A DNA stretch of 9,447 bases from Pseudomonadota bacterium (lineage in GTDB: Bacteria; Pseudomonadota; Gammaproteobacteria; Pseudomonadales; Azotimanducaceae): contig JAACDS010000096.1 in assembly GCA_009936895.1 (NCBI GenBank), forward strand, positions 1 to 9,447, given 5' to 3'. Of the stretch, positions 6,332 to 9,447 are shown in pieces; within the stretch, counting starts at the first letter, position 1; each line of letters opens with the position of its first letter. The notes beneath the pieces are model-generated. The model was not told the DNA's origin. It did not search any database and saw nothing but the letters and a program-made list of their open reading frames with translations. A program made the translations under genes and the position numbers.

Positions 6332-7429
6332 ATGAACTGGAAATTCTGGCAACGCCGCGACGACACCATCGGACCAGATCCCACTGAAGCCCACCCCTTG
6401 GGAGAGGGGTTTAGCTCAGGCGACACGGCCGGCGGCGACTCATCCGCCAGCGGCCTTTTTAAAGGAATGATCACCGTGGCGGCGATCTATCTCCTTGCGA
6501 CGCTTGCCTTGGGTATTTGGTGGAGCCAAGAGCCGGATCGTTTTGATATCGAAACGGCAGCGAGAGAGTTGGGTCAGTCTGGCGACACCAATGTCACCGG
6601 ATATCTCACCACGGCGACAACCATTACCGTTGCGAAAACACTGTTAGAAAAGCCTGGCGGCTATCTCACCAATGATTTGTTCGCTCCCGGTATCTGGTTG
6701 GATAATATGCCGTCATGGGAGATGGGCGCGCTGACCATGCTCCGAGATACCGCCAGAGTCTACCGAAACGACTTCTCGCGCTCGCAAAGTCAGTCTGCGG
6801 AAAATCCGAACTTGGCCGAAGCGGAAGGGAAATTTTTCTTCGACAACAATTCGTGGTTCCTGCCGGACACTGAGGGCGAATACAAAGCCGGCATCGTCTA
6901 TTTTCAAAACTATCTCGGACAGCTGTCCGATCAGTCAGCCAATGATGCGCAATTCTATGCCCGCAGCGACAACCTCCAGGCTTGGCTAGCGGCAATGGAC
7001 ACACGCCTTGGCAGCCTCTCCCAGCGGCTGTCTGCCAGCGTGGGAAAACGCCAACTCGATACATCCCTAGCCGGCGACGCCAACGCCAGTCAGAGCACGG
7101 CAACGCCAGTCGAACAGATGGTGCAAACCCCTTGGCTTGAAATCGACAATGTATTCTATGAAGCGCGGGGGTTCACCTGGGCCCTGCTGCATGTTCTCGA
7201 AGCGGTGGAAAACGATTTCGGCGAAGTGCTGGACAAAAAGGCCGCACGAGTCTCCGTGCGTCAAATTATTCGCGAATTGGAGCCCACTCAAGAGACATTG
7301 TGGAGCCCCATGGTTCTGAATGGCGACGGCTTTGGCTTGGTTTCCAACCACTCTTTGATCATGGCTTCCCACATATCCCGCGCCAATGCGGCCATCATTG
7401 ATTTGCGCGCACTGCTGGCACAAGGCTGA
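6332..7429 (+). CDS. DUF2333 family membrane protein
   Basis: Function is unknown. The 365-residue product begins MNWKFWQRRD, then a Gly/Ser/Asp-rich acidic stretch (about 11-40), one membrane span (about 46-64) ending GIWW, and a long soluble domain, presumably periplasmic. Blocks I recognise from DUF2333 proteins of Pseudomonas and relatives are LLEKPGGYLTNDLFAPG, IWLDNMPSWEMGAL, DFSRSQSQSAENPNLAEAE, KFFFDNNSWFLP, DAQFYARSDNLQAWL, TRLGSLSQRLSASVG and FYEARGFTWALLHVLEA. A Ser/Ala/Thr-rich linker (about 240-262) is the least conserved part and has a short direct repeat at DNA level. The ATG at 6332 has only a weak purine tract upstream. It stands alone: 184 bp after the PCuAC gene and 159 bp before hppA. 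Confidence 0.9.
   Translation: MNWKFWQRRDDTIGPDPTEAHPLGEGFSSGDTAGGDSSASGLFKGMITVAAIYLLATLALGIWWSQEPDRFDIETAARELGQSGDTNVTGYLTTATTITVAKTLLEKPGGYLTNDLFAPGIWLDNMPSWEMGALTMLRDTARVYRNDFSRSQSQSAENPNLAEAEGKFFFDNNSWFLPDTEGEYKAGIVYFQNYLGQLSDQSANDAQFYARSDNLQAWLAAMDTRLGSLSQRLSASVGKRQLDTSLAGDANASQSTATPVEQMVQTPWLEIDNVFYEARGFTWALLHVLEAVENDFGEVLDKKAARVSVRQIIRELEPTQETLWSPMVLNGDGFGLVSNHSLIMASHISRANAAIIDLRALLAQG
7081..7111 (+). repeat. 11-bp direct repeat in the DUF2333 gene
   Basis: CAACGCCAGTC occurs at 7081-7091 and 7101-7111, a 20-bp period. The two copies are read in different frames (NASQ against TPVE), so this is a DNA-level repeat and not a protein repeat. It lies in the poorly conserved linker. A slippage or small duplication origin is possible. 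Confidence 0.5.
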
Positions 7430-7464
7430 CCGACCGCCTTTACCCGCTTGATTGGGGATTTCGA

Positions 7465-7493
7465 CTGGCAAGTCCTTGTCACACTGTTATCAT
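7465..7493 (+). promoter_or_regulatory. hppA: probable hppA promoter
   Basis: CTGGCA (7465-7470, 4 of 6 to the -35 consensus) is followed after 17 bp by TATCAT (7488-7493, 5 of 6 to -10). TG at 7485-7486 makes it an extended -10. A G/C-rich run follows (about 7495-7501), a discriminator of the type seen at promoters under stringent control. Transcription would start near 7500, leaving a leader of about 90 bases. An imperfect inverted repeat, TGGCAAG-TC-CTTGTCA (7466-7481), overlaps the -35 and could be an operator. Confidence 0.45.
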
Positions 7494-7496
7494 ACG

Positions 7497-7532
7497 CGCG
7501 CTCTGCGGAGTGGGGGCCTTGCCGTGAGCGCG
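7497..7532 (+). other. leader stem-loop upstream of hppA
   Basis: CGCGCTC (7497-7503) and GAGCGCG (7526-7532) are perfect complements around a 22-base G-rich loop. The left arm lies at the predicted 5' end of the hppA transcript. A small hairpin, GCGA (7530-7533) with TCGC (7537-7540), would compete with the right arm and also with the outer arm of the terminator-like hairpin that follows. Confidence 0.35.
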
Positions 7533-7535
7533 ATC

Positions 7536-7571
7536 GTCGCATGCGGTTAACGCACCTCGACCTTTTTTTTT
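7536..7571 (+). terminator. terminator-like hairpin with T9 in the hppA leader
   Basis: GTCG (7536-7539) pairs with CGAC (7558-7561), and inside it TGCG (7542-7545) pairs with CGCA (7551-7554) around GTTAA, with a CA/CCT internal loop. Nine T follow at 7563-7571 after one C. The form is that of an intrinsic terminator, though the stem is interrupted and modest. It ends 17 bases before the hppA ATG and lies downstream of the probable hppA promoter. It may stop read-through from the DUF2333 gene, or act as an attenuator for hppA itself. Confidence 0.4.
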
Positions 7572-7588
7572 ATTTGCTGGGGACTCAA

Positions 7589-9447
7589 ATGACTTCAACC
7601 CTCATTCCACCATTAATTGGTGCCATTGGCCTTTTGGTCGCTGTCATCATTTACGGCATTGTGCGTCGCTATGACGCAGGCAGCGCAGATTTGGTGAAAA
7701 TTGCTGACGCTATTCACGAAGGCGCCATGGTTTTCATGAAGCGTGAATACACCATGTTGGCTATTTTCGCCTTGGTCTTGCTCTTTGGGGTGTACCTCAC
7801 ACCTGGGCTGGGCGAGAAAACGGCCATCGCATTTGTGGCTGGCGCCCTGTCGTCTGCTTGCGCGGGCTGGTTTGGCATGTACACGGCAACTCAGGCCAAC
7901 GTGCGTACCACCACTGCTGCGCACAATGACGGTCAAGCAGCGGCTCTGTCCGTCGCCTTTTATGGCGGATCCATCATGGGCTTGGCCGTTGCATCCCTCG
8001 GCTTGATGGGGCTTGGCTTGGTCTACCTCTACTTTGGCGGCGACAAAGAAAGCGCACACCACATCCACGGTTTCGGCATGGGCGCTTCGGTTGTGGCTCT
8101 GTTCTCCCGCGTGGGCGGTGGCATCTACACTAAGAGTGCCGACGTCGGCGCTGACCTGGTTGGCAAGCTTGAGCAAGGCATTCCAGAAGACGACCCACGA
8201 AACCCAGGCGTCATAGCCGATAACGTTGGTGACAACGTCGGCGACGTCGCAGGCATGGGTTCCGACATCTTCGAATCCTATTGCGGCTCGATGATCGCTA
8301 CCATCGCCATTGCCTCGACGTTGGCATTGGGCTCGTTGAATTTACTGGTACCCGGTGCCAGCGAGGGCGACGCACGCGCAGCTCTGATGTTCCTGCCCTT
8401 GGCCCTTGCTTCTACTGGCCTGATTGCGTCAATCATCGGCATCGGCATTGTCCGAGCATTCTCGAATGCCAACCCAGCCGTCGCGCTACGCATCGGTATG
8501 ATTGGTACACCTATCCTATTTATCGCAGCGGCTTACTTTGTGATGGGTAACTTGGGTGTTTCCAACAACATCTGGCTGTCCGTTTTATTTGGTGCGGCAG
8601 GCGGCGTCGGTATCGGTCTGATTACCGAGTACTACACGTCGTCTGCCCCGGTAGTACGCATTGCTGAATCTGGAGAAACCGGACCCGCTACCGTCATGAT
8701 TACTGGCCTAGCGGTCGGCATGCAGTCGGTGGTAGGGCCTATCCTGATCATCTGCGCCATCATCTTCGTTTCTACGTCCCTGGCCGGCTTGTACGGCGTT
8801 GGCGTGGCGGCTGTCGGCCTGCTGGCCACTGTCGGCATGACCATGGCCGTTGACGCTTACGGACCCATCGCTGATAACGCTGGTGGTATTGCAGAAATGG
8901 GCGGCCTGGGTGAGGAAACTCGCGCGATCACCGACTCACTGGACGAACTGGGCAACACCACGGCCGCCATGGGCAAAGGCTTTGCCATCGGCGCTGCGGC
9001 GCTGGCAGCATTGGCCATTATCGCCGCGTTCGTAGAGACCGTCGCGGCAAACCGCGGCGGTGAGTTCCTACTGCATATTGGCGATCCAGACGTGCTGATC
9101 GGCTTGTTCATTGGTGGGCTGGTTCCGTTTCTGATTGCCAGCATGACCATGACCTCCGTCGGCGAGGCTGCCATGGAAATGATTCAGGAGATTCGCCGTC
9201 AGTTCCGTGAAATACCGGGCCTCATGGAAGGCACCGCAGAACCCGATACGGCAAAGTGCGTCGATATCGCAACGACTGCAGCCCTTAAGAAAATGCTGAT
9301 GCCCGGCATCATTGCTGTTGGTGTACCTATTGTTGTTGGCTTTGGCCTCGGCGCAGAAGCCCTGGGCGGTACGTTGGGTGGCGCTCTGTTGGGCTGCGTG
9401 CTGCTGGCACTGACCATGGCGAATGCCGGCGGTGCTTGGGATAACGC
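7589..9447 (+). CDS. hppA: K+-dependent membrane pyrophosphatase, ion-pumping (3'-truncated by window edge)
   Basis: Integral membrane enzyme that hydrolyses pyrophosphate and pumps Na+ or H+ out of the cytoplasm. I translated 619 residues by hand; the family is about 660-700, so only the C-terminal end is missing. GGGGA five bases before the ATG is a good ribosome binding site. Hallmarks: GGGIYTKSADVGADLVGK (176-193) and IPEDDPRNP (198-206), then DNVGDNVGDVAGMGSD (211-226), which hold the metal-pyrophosphate site, and DAYGPIADNAGGIAEM (422-437). The sequence breaks off at NAGGAWDN. GNTTAAMGKG (455-464) has Ala459 and Gly462 where K+-independent enzymes have Lys and Thr, so K+ dependence is predicted. 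Gate residues are Asp226 and Glu229 (SDIFESYCG), a pattern shared with Na+ pumps such as that of Thermotoga, but the ion cannot be decided from this alone. Many hydrophobic spans are visible. Confidence 0.97.
   Translation, partial: MTSTLIPPLIGAIGLLVAVIIYGIVRRYDAGSADLVKIADAIHEGAMVFMKREYTMLAIFALVLLFGVYLTPGLGEKTAIAFVAGALSSACAGWFGMYTATQANVRTTTAAHNDGQAAALSVAFYGGSIMGLAVASLGLMGLGLVYLYFGGDKESAHHIHGFGMGASVVALFSRVGGGIYTKSADVGADLVGKLEQGIPEDDPRNPGVIADNVGDNVGDVAGMGSDIFESYCGSMIATIAIASTLALGSLNLLVPGASEGDARAALMFLPLALASTGLIASIIGIGIVRAFSNANPAVALRIGMIGTPILFIAAAYFVMGNLGVSNNIWLSVLFGAAGGVGIGLITEYYTSSAPVVRIAESGETGPATVMITGLAVGMQSVVGPILIICAIIFVSTSLAGLYGVGVAAVGLLATVGMTMAVDAYGPIADNAGGIAEMGGLGEETRAITDSLDELGNTTAAMGKGFAIGAAALAALAIIAAFVETVAANRGGEFLLHIGDPDVLIGLFIGGLVPFLIASMTMTSVGEAAMEMIQEIRRQFREIPGLMEGTAEPDTAKCVDIATTAALKKMLMPGIIAVGVPIVVGFGLGAEALGGTLGGALLGCVLLALTMANAGGAWDN

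Noticed and set aside
7422..7440. AAGGC/GCCTT inverted repeat over the DUF2333 stop codon as a terminator
   Set aside because: Only a five-base stem with a nine-base loop and no T-run after it.
7495..7588. Fluoride riboswitch upstream of the pyrophosphatase gene
   Set aside because: The idea fits the biology, since fluoride inhibits pyrophosphatases, but I could not find the conserved crcB-motif core in this leader.
7613..8176. Long minus-strand open frame of 187 codons
   Set aside because: It lies inside hppA, whose plus-strand frame has unmistakable family motifs; the antisense product is His/Gln/Ala-rich with no recognisable domain.

Overview
The window looks like chromosomal DNA of a gammaproteobacterium, probably from the Pseudomonadales/Oceanospirillales side. 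The leftward gene order dsbD-aroQ-accB-prmA-dusB is the one I know from Pseudomonas (dsbD-aroQ-accB-accC-prmA-dusB-fis). A DUF2333-type membrane protein also fits that group. Base composition looks even and moderately GC-rich. I see no insertion sequence, phage gene, tRNA, rRNA or CRISPR array. The species cannot be fixed from this window.

Left half (1-4770), all on the minus strand, read right to left: dsbD (thiol-disulfide reductant across the inner membrane), aroQ (type II 3-dehydroquinase), accB (biotin carboxyl carrier protein), prmA (ribosomal protein L11 methyltransferase) and a 3'-truncated dusB (tRNA-dihydrouridine synthase). The striking point is that accC, the biotin carboxylase gene that normally sits between accB and prmA, is absent. 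The accB stop and the prmA GTG start overlap by four bases (GTGA).

Centre (4771-6147): a short divergent intergenic region with a perfect palindrome separates dsbD from a rightward pair. The pair encodes an uncharacterised TPR-like lipoprotein and a PCuAC-family copper-chaperone lipoprotein, joined by an ATGA overlap. With DsbD beside them they suggest a cell-envelope copper/thiol group, possibly feeding cytochrome oxidase or periplasmic cuproproteins. That link is inference.

Right half (6148-9447), plus strand: a DUF2333 single-pass membrane protein, then a 5'-complete, 3'-truncated hppA, a membrane pyrophosphatase of the K+-dependent type that couples pyrophosphate hydrolysis to Na+ or H+ transport. 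The hppA leader carries a plausible extended -10 promoter. It is followed by a terminator-like hairpin with a run of nine T just before the ribosome binding site, which could be an attenuator.

Most of the window is ordinary housekeeping. The points worth a second look are the missing accC, the hppA leader, and the TPR-lipoprotein/PCuAC pair divergent from dsbD.
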